In this document: piece by piece, positions 15,992 through 25,711 of the stretch | How positions within the stretch are numbered: position 1 is the stretch's first letter | Layout: each line of letters begins with the position of its first letter | Assembly (NCBI RefSeq): GCF_029223485.1 | Contig: NZ_JARHTP010000014.1 | Coordinates: forward strand, 124,001 to 188,000 | Direction: 5' to 3' | DNA length: 64,000 bases | From: Streptomyces coacervatus | GTDB taxonomy: Bacteria; Actinomycetota; Actinomycetes; Streptomycetales; Streptomycetaceae | Position numbers and translations under genes: made by a program | Notes under the pieces: model-generated | What the model was told of the DNA's origin: nothing | The model's input: the letters and a program-made list of their open reading frames with translations, nothing else | The model's database searches: none

Positions 15992-17343
15992 GACAGCTGT
16001 GCTCCCGAAGGTACGTCGAGTACGACGTCCACCAGCCAGCCGTGGCCGGTGTCGCGCGGTCCGGCGATGACGGTGCCGCCGTACATGGCGGCCCGCTGGC
16101 GGATGCCGACGAGGCCGTGGCCGGGGGAGTCGCCCCGGGTTTCCCGCCGCGGTTGCGAGGGTGCCCCCGGCGGTACACCGGTGTCGGCTACCCGGATCCG
16201 TACCTCTCCTGCCGCTACGGCGATGGCGACCTCGGCGGACGCGCCGGTCCCCGCGTGCTTGAGCGTGTTGGTCAGCGACTCCTGGACGATGCGGTACACG
16301 GTGAGCTGCACGCCGCTGCCCAGTGCGTCGATGTCGCCCGCCGTCCGGTAGGTCACCGTCAGTCCTGCCGCCCGTACCCGCGTCAGCAGGGGGTCCAGAT
16401 CCGCGATGCCGGGCTGCGGGCTGAGCATCCGTACGTCTTCTTCTTCGTGTCCCCGGTCCTCGCGCAGGACGCCCAGCACCCGGCGGAGTTCGCTCATGGC
16501 CTGGCGGCCGGTGTCGCCGAGGATGCGCAGGGCCTCGGTGGACCGTTCGTTCCGGGTCGCGGCGAGGGTCGCGGCGCCGTCGGCGAGGCTGACCATGACG
16601 GAGAGGTTGTGGCCGACGATGTCGTGCATCTCGCGGGCGACCCGGGAGCGTTCGGCGGCGGCGGTGAGCCGGACCCGTTGGTCCTGCTCGATCTCCAGGC
16701 GTCTGGCGCGGTCCTCCAGGGCCTCCAGATACATCCGGCGGATACGGAGCGTCAGACCGACGGCGACGGACGCCGTCGCCGTGCCCAGCAGGAAGAAACT
16801 GCCGATCACCGGATGGTCGATCGGCACCAGGACGAAGACGGCCAGCAGCAGTTCGACCGCCGTGAGCCCGGCAGCCCAGCCGAGCACCCGCAGCGAACCG
16901 TTCCGGGCCAGGGTGTACAGGGCGATGAGCGCGCCGAAACCGGCCGGCAGCCAGATCCCCAGCGACCACTGCACGAGGGACACCGACGCGATCACGAAGT
17001 ACGCGACGGCCGGGGCCCTGCGCCGCCACCACAGCGGAACGACGAGGGCGACGAGGACGGCGACCAGGACGGCGGACGGCAACTGGGCACGGGCGTCCGC
17101 GTCCCGGAAGGGGGAGTTGGCGTCGCCGCCGAGCAGGTCCGGCAGGCTGAGGGCGGCGACCATCAGCACCAGCGCGCTGTCCAGCAGCCACGGATGCCGC
17201 CGGTCCAGCCGCTGCAGACGGCTCTGGTCGCGCAGCACACGGCCCAGCAGCGGGTGCGCCCAGGCGGCCTCGAACCCGGGGGGCGGCACGGCCGCCGTCC
17301 CCCGGGCCGGGTCCGCGGCGGCTGCCGCACGGTGCGCAGTCAT
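15988..17343 (-). CDS. sensor histidine kinase (NarL-system type)
   Basis: A 451-residue membrane kinase. Four to five transmembrane segments fill about residues 45-190, with hardly any outside loop, as in kinases that sense the membrane or cell-wall stress. The phospho-acceptor His lies in VAREMHDIVGHNLSVM (HisKA_3 type). The ATP domain has VQESLTNTLKHA (N-box) and SPGHGLVGIRQRA (G-box). Start is either ATG 17352 or ATG 17343; I take 17343. The gene begins 26 bases after the permease stop and ends overlapping the regulator by 4 bases. Confidence 0.9.
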   Translation of the reverse strand: MTAHRAAAAADPARGTAAVPPPGFEAAWAHPLLGRVLRDQSRLQRLDRRHPWLLDSALVLMVAALSLPDLLGGDANSPFRDADARAQLPSAVLVAVLVALVVPLWWRRRAPAVAYFVIASVSLVQWSLGIWLPAGFGALIALYTLARNGSLRVLGWAAGLTAVELLLAVFVLVPIDHPVIGSFFLLGTATASVAVGLTLRIRRMYLEALEDRARRLEIEQDQRVRLTAAAERSRVAREMHDIVGHNLSVMVSLADGAATLAATRNERSTEALRILGDTGRQAMSELRRVLGVLREDRGHEEEDVRMLSPQPGIADLDPLLTRVRAAGLTVTYRTAGDIDALGSGVQLTVYRIVQESLTNTLKHAGTGASAEVAIAVAAGEVRIRVADTGVPPGAPSQPRRETRGDSPGHGLVGIRQRAAMYGGTVIAGPRDTGHGWLVDVVLDVPSGAQLS

Positions 17344-17368
17344 GGCCACCATTGTCCTCGTGCCCAGG

Positions 17369-18214
17369 TCAGACGTCGGTCTTGCGGAGCCGGAAGGCCG
17401 CCGCGGCAAGGGTCAGCGCCACCCAGCCGGCGAAGACCGCGAGTCCCGCCCCCGGGGAGAGGGCGTCGGAGGACTGGTGCAGGGCGTAGACGGCCGAGCC
17501 CGCGTTGCTGGGGAAGTAGGGGTTGATGTTGTCGTAGAGCGAGTCGGGCAGCAGTGAAGCCAGTCCGGGGAGGATCAGCAGGACGCCGACCAGGGTCGCG
17601 ATGGCTCCCGCGGAGGAGCGCAGCAGCACGCCCAGGGCCACGCCGAAGACGGCGACCAGACCGAGGTAGAGGCCGGCGCCGGCCAGACTGCGCAGCACAC
17701 CGTCGTCGCCCAGGGACAGCGCGATCTTCTCGCCGTCCAGGCCCGGGGAGCCCAGCAGGAACGCGGCCAGCGCGCCGGCCGTGGTGAGGACCAGGGCGAT
17801 GGGCCCGAGCACGGCGGCCTTCGACCACAGGATGGGCAGTCGGCGGGGGACCGCGGCAAGGGTGGAGCGGATCATGCCGGTGCTGTACTCGCCCGCGGAC
17901 AGCAGCACCCCGAGCACACCCACGGCCAGCGATGCGAAGGTCACGCCGGTCAGGGCCAGGCCGACCGCGTCGCTGTCGCCGCCGCCCGGGCCGGGCGGCC
18001 CGCCGGTCGTGACGGCGTCGGGACTGTACGTGTAGGAGGCGATCGCCCCGAAGAGGACCAGCAGGACCACGGCGACGCCCAGGGTGATCCAACTGGAGCG
18101 CAGCGACCAGAACTTGGCCCATTCCGAGCGCAGCACCCGGGGGCCGGTCACCTTGTAGTTCGTCGTACGGGCGGGGGTGGAGGCGGGTGCGGGGGCGAGG
18201 CTGGTGACGGTCAT
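17369..18214 (-). CDS. ABC-2 type transporter permease
   Basis: A 281-residue membrane protein with about six transmembrane segments, starting after a cytoplasmic N-terminus (RSEWAKFWSLRSSWITL, a typical ABC-2 opening). The large outside loop (SPDAVTTGGPPGPGGG) and the SAGEYSTGMIRSTLAAVPRR motif are characteristic of actinobacterial ABC-2 permeases. The start codon overlaps the ATPase stop by one base (TGATG), so they form a single exporter. No substrate can be named; such transporter plus kinase pairs commonly confer drug or peptide resistance. Confidence 0.88.
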   Translation of the reverse strand: MTVTSLAPAPASTPARTTNYKVTGPRVLRSEWAKFWSLRSSWITLGVAVVLLVLFGAIASYTYSPDAVTTGGPPGPGGGDSDAVGLALTGVTFASLAVGVLGVLLSAGEYSTGMIRSTLAAVPRRLPILWSKAAVLGPIALVLTTAGALAAFLLGSPGLDGEKIALSLGDDGVLRSLAGAGLYLGLVAVFGVALGVLLRSSAGAIATLVGVLLILPGLASLLPDSLYDNINPYFPSNAGSAVYALHQSSDALSPGAGLAVFAGWVALTLAAAAFRLRKTDV

Positions 18215-19188
18215 CAGGCGGCCTTTCCTGCGGTGCCGGCTCGTTCGGTGTCGGCTTGTCCGGTGTCGGCTCGTGCGGCGTCGGCCGGAGCACTCTGGTA
18301 CTCGACGACGTCGCGGGTGAGTTCCATGAACGCCGCCTCCAACGAGACGGACTGCGGGGTGAGTTCGTACAGGACCACCCCGTGCTGGGCGGCGATCGCC
18401 CCGATCTCCCGGGCGTCGCGCCCGGTGACCAGCAGTTCCTCGGCGGAGGAGGAGCTGATCGTGACATCGGGGCCGGCCAGCAGCGAGCGCAGTTTCGCCG
18501 TCTCGGCGGTGGCGACCTTCACGCCCCCGCCGCCGGCCTCCCGGGTGAAGTCGTCCACCGTGGTGTCCGCGAGCAGCCGGCCGCGACCGATGATCACCAG
18601 GTGGTCGGCGATCAGCGCGGTCTCGCTCATCAGGTGCGAGGAGAGCATCACGGCCCGGCCCTCGTCGGCCAGCGAGCGCAGCAGATTGCGCACCCAGAGC
18701 ACGCCTTCGGGGTCGAGGCCGTTGACCGGTTCGTCGAGCATGACGATCGCCGGGTCGCCGAGGAGCGCCGAGGCGATGCCCAGCCGCTGGCCCATGCCGA
18801 GCGAGAAGGCGCCCACCCGCTTGCCGGCGACGCTGGTCAGCCCGGCCAGCTCGATCACCTCGTCCACCCGGCTGCGCGGAATGCCGTGGGTGTACGCGAG
18901 CGCCATCAGATGGTTGAACGCGCTGCGCCCGGGGTGGACGGACCTGGCCTCCAGCAGGGTGCCGATCTCGTGCAGGGGCGCGGCATGCCCGGCGTAGGAG
19001 CGGCCGCCCACGGTGACCGAGCCCTTGGTGGGGGAGTCCAGGCCGACGATCATGCGCATGGTCGTGGACTTGCCCGCGCCGTTGGGGCCGAGGAAGCCGG
19101 TCACCTCACCGGGCCTGACCGTGAAGCTCAGGTTGTCGACGACGGTCTTGTCGCCGTACCGCTTTGTCAGCTCACGCGCTTCGATCAT
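18214..19188 (-). CDS. ABC-2 type transporter ATP-binding protein
   Basis: A 324-residue ATPase for the next gene's permease. Walker A GPNGAGKST, Walker B IVMLDEPVNGLDPEG and switch HLMSE are intact. The signature reads FSLGMGQRLGIASAL, the usual variant in drug-exporter ATPases (DrrA-like). The C-terminal 100 residues include an accessory domain and an Ala/Asp/Thr-rich tail of short repeats (DTGQADTERAGTAG). ATG 19188 is preferred over the open frame upstream; GAAAGG is about 10 bases away. It is the first gene of the operon; two palindromes lie in its promoter region. Confidence 0.9.
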   Translation of the reverse strand: MIEARELTKRYGDKTVVDNLSFTVRPGEVTGFLGPNGAGKSTTMRMIVGLDSPTKGSVTVGGRSYAGHAAPLHEIGTLLEARSVHPGRSAFNHLMALAYTHGIPRSRVDEVIELAGLTSVAGKRVGAFSLGMGQRLGIASALLGDPAIVMLDEPVNGLDPEGVLWVRNLLRSLADEGRAVMLSSHLMSETALIADHLVIIGRGRLLADTTVDDFTREAGGGGVKVATAETAKLRSLLAGPDVTISSSSAEELLVTGRDAREIGAIAAQHGVVLYELTPQSVSLEAAFMELTRDVVEYQSAPADAARADTGQADTERAGTAGKAA

Positions 19189-19273
19189 GGGAGTGGGCCT
19201 TTCGCGCCTCGGACTCGGCCGCGGATGCACCGCGGTGTCTGCAAGTCGAAGCTACGAGCGCAAAAGGCCCGGA

Positions 19274-19326
19274 CTCCGGTACCGGAGGGGAATCTTCGGG
19301 GACCTGGGTGGTACCGGGGTACCACC
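19274..19326. promoter_or_regulatory. two GGTACC-centred palindromes upstream of the ABC/two-component operon
   Basis: CTCCGGTACCGGAG (19274-19287) is a perfect 14-bp palindrome. GGTGGTACC-GG-GGTACCACC (19307-19326) has perfect 9-bp arms. They are centred 36 bp apart, 86 to 138 bp upstream of the ATPase ATG on the minus strand. They look like operators, most simply for the operon's own response regulator. Confidence 0.5.
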
Positions 19327-19331
19327 TCGGG

Positions 19332-20009
19332 TCAGGCGGGAAGCGTACGGATGGCGGCGATGTCGAACTGGAGGCGCACCTTCTCGCTCACCATGGCGCC
19401 GCCCTCCGCCAGCTTCTGGCTGTACGTCAGGCCCCATTCGGAACGGTTGATGGTGGTCGTGCCGTCGAAGCCCACCCGCTCGTCCCCGAACGCGTCGACG
19501 ACGTGGCCGATGTAGGTGAGCTCCAGGTCGACCGGGCGGGTGATGTTCTTGATGGTGAGGTCGCCGGACATGCGGTAGACCTCGCTGCCCGCGAGCTGCA
19601 CCGCCGTACTGACGAAGCGCATCCGCGGATGGTTCGCCGCGTCCAGGAAGTCACGGCCGGTCAGATGGGCGTCGCGCTGTTCCACACCGGTGTCGACGGA
19701 CCCGGTGGACAGGACGATCTCGGCGCGTGAGCGAGAGGGATCGCGGCCGTCGAAGTAGAGCCGGCTCTGGTACTCGGTGAAAGCGCCGCGCACGGTCGTC
19801 ACCAGGGCATGACGGACGGAGAAACCGATACGGCTGTGCGCCGGGTCGATCACCCATTCCCCGGTCAGCGCCGCGAGAGCGGGATCCGGACGGCCCGCCG
19901 TGGGGGCGAACGCCGGTGGCCCGAGGGGGCGTTGCGGGGCGGTGGCGGTGGGGGAAGCGGTGGGGGGAGCCGGGCGGCGCAGGGACGCAGCACGGGTGAA
20001 AAGGTTCAT
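19332..20009 (-). CDS. YceI-family lipid-binding protein
   Basis: A 225-residue protein whose residues from about 45 on form a YceI lipocalin-like barrel: WVIDPAHSRIGFSVRHALVTT, the RDAHLTGRDFLDAANHPRM segment and GDLTIKNITRPVDLE. Family members bind polyisoprenoids or other amphiphiles. The first 44 residues are Pro/Ala/Thr-rich and not a convincing signal peptide, so the protein may be cytoplasmic here. No ribosome site is seen upstream of the ATG; instead a near-palindrome sits 4 bases from it. Stands alone on the minus strand. Confidence 0.88.
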   Translation of the reverse strand: MNLFTRAASLRRPAPPTASPTATAPQRPLGPPAFAPTAGRPDPALAALTGEWVIDPAHSRIGFSVRHALVTTVRGAFTEYQSRLYFDGRDPSRSRAEIVLSTGSVDTGVEQRDAHLTGRDFLDAANHPRMRFVSTAVQLAGSEVYRMSGDLTIKNITRPVDLELTYIGHVVDAFGDERVGFDGTTTINRSEWGLTYSQKLAEGGAMVSEKVRLQFDIAAIRTLPA

Positions 20010-20012
20010 GAT

Positions 20013-20028
20013 TCACGTAACTACGTCA
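20013..20028. promoter_or_regulatory. near-palindrome at the yceI start
   Basis: TCACGTAACTACGTCA is a 16-bp inverted repeat (TGACGTA-GT-TACGTGA on the gene strand) with one mismatch, beginning 3 bases upstream of the ATG where the ribosome site would be. It may be an operator, and the gene could be leaderless or repressor-blocked. Confidence 0.35.
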
Positions 20029-20236
20029 TGGCAGGAACGGCCGCAAGCCATCTTCAAGACCCGCGCACAGGGTTGTCACCAATCACCCCGATCGACGGGA
20101 CGAATCCTACGGTCCTGTGCGACTTTGCCGGCTCTTTACAACCTGCCCTGCCGCTGCCTCGTCTCTCCGCCCGATCAGTGACACAGCCCGCCGGTCGACC
20201 ACCGTGCGGACCGATGAAGACGAAAGAGAGCGACTC

Positions 20237-20614
20237 ATGCGCCGAACCGGCCTCAGTGCCATGGCACTTGCGTGCACCGCCGTGCTGGCGGGCGCGCTGC
20301 CCGCATTCGCCGACGGGGCGAGCGCGACCCCGAGCCCCGTCCCCAGCGTCACTCAGGCACCCAGCTCCGTCCCCAGTGCCGAACCCACCTCCACCACCGC
20401 CCCGAGTGCCGTCCCGAGCGCGGCCCCGACCCGGGTGCCGTCGTCGGGCCAGGTCTCCGTCGTGCCGAGCGGTGCGCCCAACACGGGTGTGGCGCCGACG
20501 ACTTCGGACTCCTCTAACGCGGGTCCGCTGATCGGCGGGGGTGCCGCCGCGGCCGTCGTCCTGGGTGGCGGCGCCGTCTTCCTCGTGCGCCGCCGGCAGG
20601 CGAACGGGGCATGA
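20237..20614 (+). CDS. small sortase-anchored surface protein
   Basis: A 125-residue exported protein. The signal peptide (MRRTGLSAMALACTAVLAGALPAFA) is followed by a Pro/Ser/Thr/Val linker with no folded domain, so it is mostly a wall-spanning stalk. Near the C-terminus APNTG resembles a sorting motif; about 12 residues on there is a membrane segment (GPLIGGGAAAAVVLGGGAVFLV) and RRRQ. Its stop overlaps the start of a sortase gene (ATGA), so the enzyme is presumably dedicated to it. Divergent from yceI with a 227-bp gap. Role unknown. Confidence 0.8.
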   Translation: MRRTGLSAMALACTAVLAGALPAFADGASATPSPVPSVTQAPSSVPSAEPTSTTAPSAVPSAAPTRVPSSGQVSVVPSGAPNTGVAPTTSDSSNAGPLIGGGAAAAVVLGGGAVFLVRRRQANGA

Positions 20615-21225
20615 GCCCGCGCTCCGGGCGTGCCCTCGCCACCGCGGCGCTGGCCGTCCTGCTCGTCGCCTGCGGCGGCCCCGGCGCCACGACCGGGAGC
20701 CCGGCGAGCACGCCGTCGTCCTCTGCACCGTCCCCTGGCAGATCCGCCAAGTCGGTGTCCGCGGTGGGGCGATCGACCCCGGTCAGGCTGCGGATACCGG
20801 CCATCGGGGTCGACACCCCGGTCATGAAGCTGGGCCTGGCCGCGGACGGCAGCGTGCAGGTGCCGCCGGTCACGGCGCACGACCGGGCGGGCTGGTACGA
20901 GCACTCCCCGACGCCGGGTCGGACCGGACCGTCGGTGATCCTCGGCCATGTCACGGTCGGCGCCTACGGGGACGGAGTCTTCCGGCGACTGGGGGAGCTG
21001 CACCGGGGCGAGAAGATCGTGACGCGCCTGGAGAACGGCACGGCTGCGGTGTTCGCCGTGACCGACGTACGGACGGTGGCCAAGGCCGACTTCCCGTCGG
21101 ACGAGGTGTACGGGAACGTGAACCGGCCGGAGCTGCGGCTCATCACCTGCGGCGGCAGACGGACCGGTGACGGATACCTCGACAACGTGATCGTCTTCGC
21201 GGCGCTGACCTCCGCGAGCCCCTGA
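20611..21225 (+). CDS. class F-type sortase
   Basis: A 204-residue membrane-attached transpeptidase that joins LPXTG-like proteins to the cell wall. After a signal segment ending in VACGG (possible lipobox) and a Ser/Pro linker, the catalytic domain has VRLRIPAIGVDTPV, AGWYEHSPTPGRTGPSVILGH with the catalytic His, and LRLITCGG with the catalytic Cys. The compact size and the IPAIGV opening match actinobacterial class F sortases. Translationally coupled by ATGA to the substrate gene. A terminator follows. Confidence 0.9.
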   Translation: MSPRSGRALATAALAVLLVACGGPGATTGSPASTPSSSAPSPGRSAKSVSAVGRSTPVRLRIPAIGVDTPVMKLGLAADGSVQVPPVTAHDRAGWYEHSPTPGRTGPSVILGHVTVGAYGDGVFRRLGELHRGEKIVTRLENGTAAVFAVTDVRTVAKADFPSDEVYGNVNRPELRLITCGGRRTGDGYLDNVIVFAALTSASP

Positions 21226-21241
21226 CCCGGCCACTCGGAAT

Positions 21242-21273
21242 CCGGGCCGGCGGAACGTACGCCGTCGGCCCGG
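21242..21273 (+). terminator. terminator after sortase gene
   Basis: CCGGGCCGGCGG pairs with CCGTCGGCCCGG (12 bp with one G-U pair) around an 8-base loop, 17 bases after the stop. Confidence 0.75.
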
Positions 21274-21313
21274 GCTCTTCCTCCACGAGTGCCTCCCACG
21301 ACCCTGGAGAACG

Positions 21314-21805
21314 TTGAAACGGTCCCGCGAGAAGGCCGCGTCCGAGCTGTTCGCCGCCCTCTATCCGCGTCTCGCCGGCTGGTGCCGCCGGCTGGTCGAC
21401 GACGACGAGACGGCCCACGAGATCGCCTCGGAGGCGTTCACCCGGCTCTGGGCCCGCTGGACGTCCGTCGCGGAGCCGCGCGGCTTCCTCTACGTCACCG
21501 CGGCCAACCTCGTCCGGGACCACTGGCGCAAACTGGAGCGCGAACGCAGGGCTGTGCGCCGGGCGACCACCGAGGCCGCGGTGACCCCGCATCCCGAACA
21601 GGCCGACCCCTCGGTCCGGCTGCTCGTACAGTCCCTCCCGGAACGGCTGCGGGTCCCGATACTCCTGCACTACTACGCCGACATGCCGATCCGGGAGGTG
21701 TCCGTGCTGACCGGACGCAAGGAAGGAACCGTCAAGGCCGACCTCCACACGGCCCGCGAACTGCTCCGCGCCCACCTGAGGAGAAGCCTTGATCACACAC
21801 TCTGA
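21314..21805 (+). CDS. ECF RNA polymerase sigma factor
   Basis: A 163-residue ECF sigma factor. Region 2 (about residues 8-75) reads FAALYPRLAGWCRRLVDDDE through EPRGFLYVTAANLVRDHWRK. Region 4 (about 105-155) has LPERLRVPILLHYYADMPIR and a helix-turn-helix ending GTVKADLHTARELLR. The start is a TTG, supported by CTGGAG 6 bases upstream and by the lack of an in-frame ATG or GTG nearby. It overlaps the next gene by 17 bases, and that gene encodes a small membrane protein, the usual layout of a sigma and its membrane regulator. Confidence 0.88.
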   Translation: MKRSREKAASELFAALYPRLAGWCRRLVDDDETAHEIASEAFTRLWARWTSVAEPRGFLYVTAANLVRDHWRKLERERRAVRRATTEAAVTPHPEQADPSVRLLVQSLPERLRVPILLHYYADMPIREVSVLTGRKEGTVKADLHTARELLRAHLRRSLDHTL

Positions 21806-22244
21806 CGAGGGCCCGGACTTCGACCCCGACGACCCGCTCACCGTCATCCTGCAGCCCCCCGCCGAGTACCTCGGCGCACCCCCCGGCCGCTACGAGGAGA
21901 TCCGCCGCGGCGCGTCCCGCCGCCGCCTGCTGCGCGCAGCGGCCGGAGCGGCCCTGACCTGCGGTGTCGCCGCACTCGTAGTGCTGCCCCTGCACCTGAC
22001 CACCGCCGGCCGTCCCGCCTCCCCGACGGTCCCTCTCGCCCCGCCGCCCGCGAGCAGCCGCTCTACGACGACGCCGCCGTCGACGACCGCACCCGCACCC
22101 GTCACTCCCAGCCCCAGCGCCAGGCCCACCACGACCCCCACCCGCACACCGGGCACCCGAACCGCCGAACCGTCCGTCACCTCCGTCCCCTCGCTCGTCC
22201 AGTCGGCGGCCCCCACCGGAGGTGCAACCCCGTCAAGGAAGTAG
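21789..22244 (+). CDS. small membrane protein, possible sigma partner
   Basis: A 151-residue protein with a TTG start supported by AGGAGAAG 3 to 10 bases upstream. The cytoplasmic part (about 1-46) is acidic then basic (RRGASRRRLLRAAAG). A single membrane segment (about 50-70) is followed by about 80 outside residues almost entirely of Thr, Pro and Ser. It has no ZAS-type HxxxCxxC motif, so calling it an anti-sigma factor rests only on its overlap with the ECF sigma gene. Could equally be a wall-spanning tether. Confidence 0.72.
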   Translation: MITHSDEGPDFDPDDPLTVILQPPAEYLGAPPGRYEEIRRGASRRRLLRAAAGAALTCGVAALVVLPLHLTTAGRPASPTVPLAPPPASSRSTTTPPSTTAPAPVTPSPSARPTTTPTRTPGTRTAEPSVTSVPSLVQSAAPTGGATPSRK

Positions 22245-22256
22245 ACGAATCCAGTT

Positions 22257-22285
22257 TTGAACACGTTCAACCAGGGGCGTACGCT
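22257..22285 (+). promoter_or_regulatory. promoter with embedded operator for a leaderless gene
   Basis: TTGAAC (22257-22262) and TACGCT (22280-22285) are 17 bases apart, a good -35/-10 pair. The ATG at 22292 falls 7 bases after the -10, so the message is probably leaderless. The -35 box is the left arm of the inverted repeat TTGAAC-AC-GTTCAA (22257-22270), a TetR-like operator geometry that would block polymerase. Confidence 0.6.
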
Positions 22286-22291
22286 GCCGCC

Positions 22292-22819
22292 ATGAGCGAC
22301 AGAGCCGCCCTGCTGAAGGGCATCCGCGCCTGGCTGGTCTTCTTCGTCGTCTGTCTGGCACTCAGCGGCGCCACGGCCTTCCCCCTGGTCCACGAACTGC
22401 ACTGGACCGAGGACCTGCTGAGGTCCCTGTCCGTGCCGGACCACCTCCCGGCCCTGATGGACTGGATCGAGCGCGTCCGGCGCGGTCTCGACACCGCCGA
22501 CGCCGAATACCCCTTCCTGCTCTACGGCACCGACTGGCTCGCCTTCGCCCACCTCGTCATCGCCGTCGCCTTCTACGGCCCCTATCGCGACCCCGTACGC
22601 AACATCTGGGTCGTCGAGTTCGCGATGATCGCCTGTGCCGGAATCATCCCGCTTGCCCTGATCTGCGGGCCGATCCGCGGCATCCCCTTCTGGTGGTCGG
22701 TGATCGACATGTCGTTCGGGGTCTTCGGGGTGATTCCGCTCTACGTCGTACGGAAGAAGATCAAGCGACTGGAGACACTCACCACCACCCCGAACCCCGC
22801 CCCGGCGCTCGCCACTTGA
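22292..22819 (+). CDS. four-helix membrane protein, function unknown
   Basis: A 175-residue integral membrane protein with four predicted helices: AWLVFFVVCLALSGATAFPL, the WLAFAHLVIAVAFYG region, VVEFAMIACAGIIPLALICG and the WWSVIDMSFGVFGVIPLYVV stretch. A charged outside loop (about 35-75) separates helices 1 and 2. No catalytic motif is visible and I do not recognise the family. There is no ribosome site upstream, consistent with the leaderless promoter directly before it. Confidence 0.78.
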   Translation: MSDRAALLKGIRAWLVFFVVCLALSGATAFPLVHELHWTEDLLRSLSVPDHLPALMDWIERVRRGLDTADAEYPFLLYGTDWLAFAHLVIAVAFYGPYRDPVRNIWVVEFAMIACAGIIPLALICGPIRGIPFWWSVIDMSFGVFGVIPLYVVRKKIKRLETLTTTPNPAPALAT

Positions 22820-23010
22820 GCCGCCGAAAAAGTGTTATCCCGTCGGCCTCCACCGCGTCTCCTCTCGCATCCCCCATTCCCCGCACACCCGGGAGCCCCC
22901 CACATGCCCCGCCCGCACCCGGCGCCCACTGTGATCCCCGACATAGCCACCACCCCAGGTACGGCTGAGAAGGTGCGGTCGGACGGCGTATGACCTGGGA
23001 GAGGGGAATC

Positions 23011-24702
<1,692 letters not shown>

Positions 24703-24739
24703 GGCTCCTGCACCTGTGCCGGGCCGCTGCCGGGGCCCG

Positions 24740-25696
24740 TCAGGTGAGGGCGGCGTGCCCGGCCAGCCAGGCCAGGTAGTGCGGGCTGCGCGCGACCGCG
24801 TCCGCGTAGGCACGCTCGGCCCGTTCGGCCACGGCCGGGACACGTCGGGCCAGGGCGCTCCCGCGGTGCCAGAGCAGGACGTGCCGGATGCGCAGCGGCG
24901 AGCCGGTCAGCGGCAGCGGGACCACTCCCGCGGTGCTGCGGAAGGTGGCCTGGCCGAGTCCGACGGCCTGGCCGGCGGCGATGAGTTCACGGGCCGCGGA
25001 GCCCTCGGCCTCGTGCCGGACCGTGGCGGTGAACCCCTTCTTGGCGCAGAGCTCGGTGAATGCCTCCATCATGCCGCTGCCCTGACTGACCGGTAGCGCC
25101 CAGCGCGCGTCCCGCAGCTGCGCGATGTCGAGTTCGGGCCGGTCCGCCAGCGGATGCGAGGCGGACAGCAGCACGAAGACGGGCTCGGTGGCGACGGTGA
25201 GCGTGGCCACCTCGGGCGGCAGCGGCGGCCCGTCGTCGCGGACGTACTCCACCACGACGCCCAGGTCCTGCTGGCCGCTGGCGACGAGATCGAGCGCGGT
25301 GCTGACATGGGTCTCGGTGCGCAGGGTGACCTCGGTGCCGGGGAAGACGTCCTGCAACCCGTCCAGCAGACCCACCATCAGGGGGCCGGGGTTGGCGGCG
25401 TAGCGCAGGGGTCTGCGGCCGTCCATGAAGCCGACCTGGGCGGCCGCCTCGCGCTGGATCGCGTCGAAGGAGGCGATCACCGAGCGCGCCTTGGCCAGCA
25501 CGAACTCGCCCAGCGTGGTGGGCGCGGCGCCCTGCCGGCTGCGGACGAACAGCGGTCCGCCCAACAGCCTCTCGATCCGGCTCAGTTGGGCCGTGAGAGT
25601 CGGCTGGGCCGTGCCGAGCTGAGCCGCGGCCTTGGTGATGCTGCCCGCCTCGCCTATCGCGCAGATGACCCGCAGGTGCCGGACTTCCAGATCCAT
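24740..25696 (-). CDS. LysR-family regulator of the pvc-like operon
   Basis: A 318-residue LysR regulator. The N-terminal helix-turn-helix (about residues 3-62) reads LRVICAIGEAGSITKAAAQL, then GTAQPTLTAQLSRIERLLGG; the remainder is a two-lobed periplasmic-binding-like effector domain. It is divergent from pvcA, 150 bp away, as expected of a LysR activator of the neighbouring operon. A LysR box overlaps its own start codon, pointing to autoregulation. PtxR, a LysR-type protein, regulates pvc genes in Pseudomonas aeruginosa; this gene has the same position relative to its operon, but orthology is not established. Confidence 0.9.
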   Translation of the reverse strand: MDLEVRHLRVICAIGEAGSITKAAAQLGTAQPTLTAQLSRIERLLGGPLFVRSRQGAAPTTLGEFVLAKARSVIASFDAIQREAAAQVGFMDGRRPLRYAANPGPLMVGLLDGLQDVFPGTEVTLRTETHVSTALDLVASGQQDLGVVVEYVRDDGPPLPPEVATLTVATEPVFVLLSASHPLADRPELDIAQLRDARWALPVSQGSGMMEAFTELCAKKGFTATVRHEAEGSAARELIAAGQAVGLGQATFRSTAGVVPLPLTGSPLRIRHVLLWHRGSALARRVPAVAERAERAYADAVARSPHYLAWLAGHAALT

Positions 25697-25711
25697 AGCT
25701 TCATGCTATGG
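25693..25711. promoter_or_regulatory. LysR-type operator over the lysR start codon
   Basis: CCATAG-N7-CTATGG is a perfect 6-bp inverted repeat containing ATAG-N7-CTAT, the T-N11-A pattern of LysR binding sites. It covers the ATG of the regulator (25694-25696) and lies about 140 bp before pvcA. Confidence 0.6.

Noticed and set aside
24720..24739. Hairpin CGGGCC/GGCCCG between the convergent sigma and lysR genes as terminator
   Set aside because: Only 6 bp in very GC-rich DNA; too weak to call.
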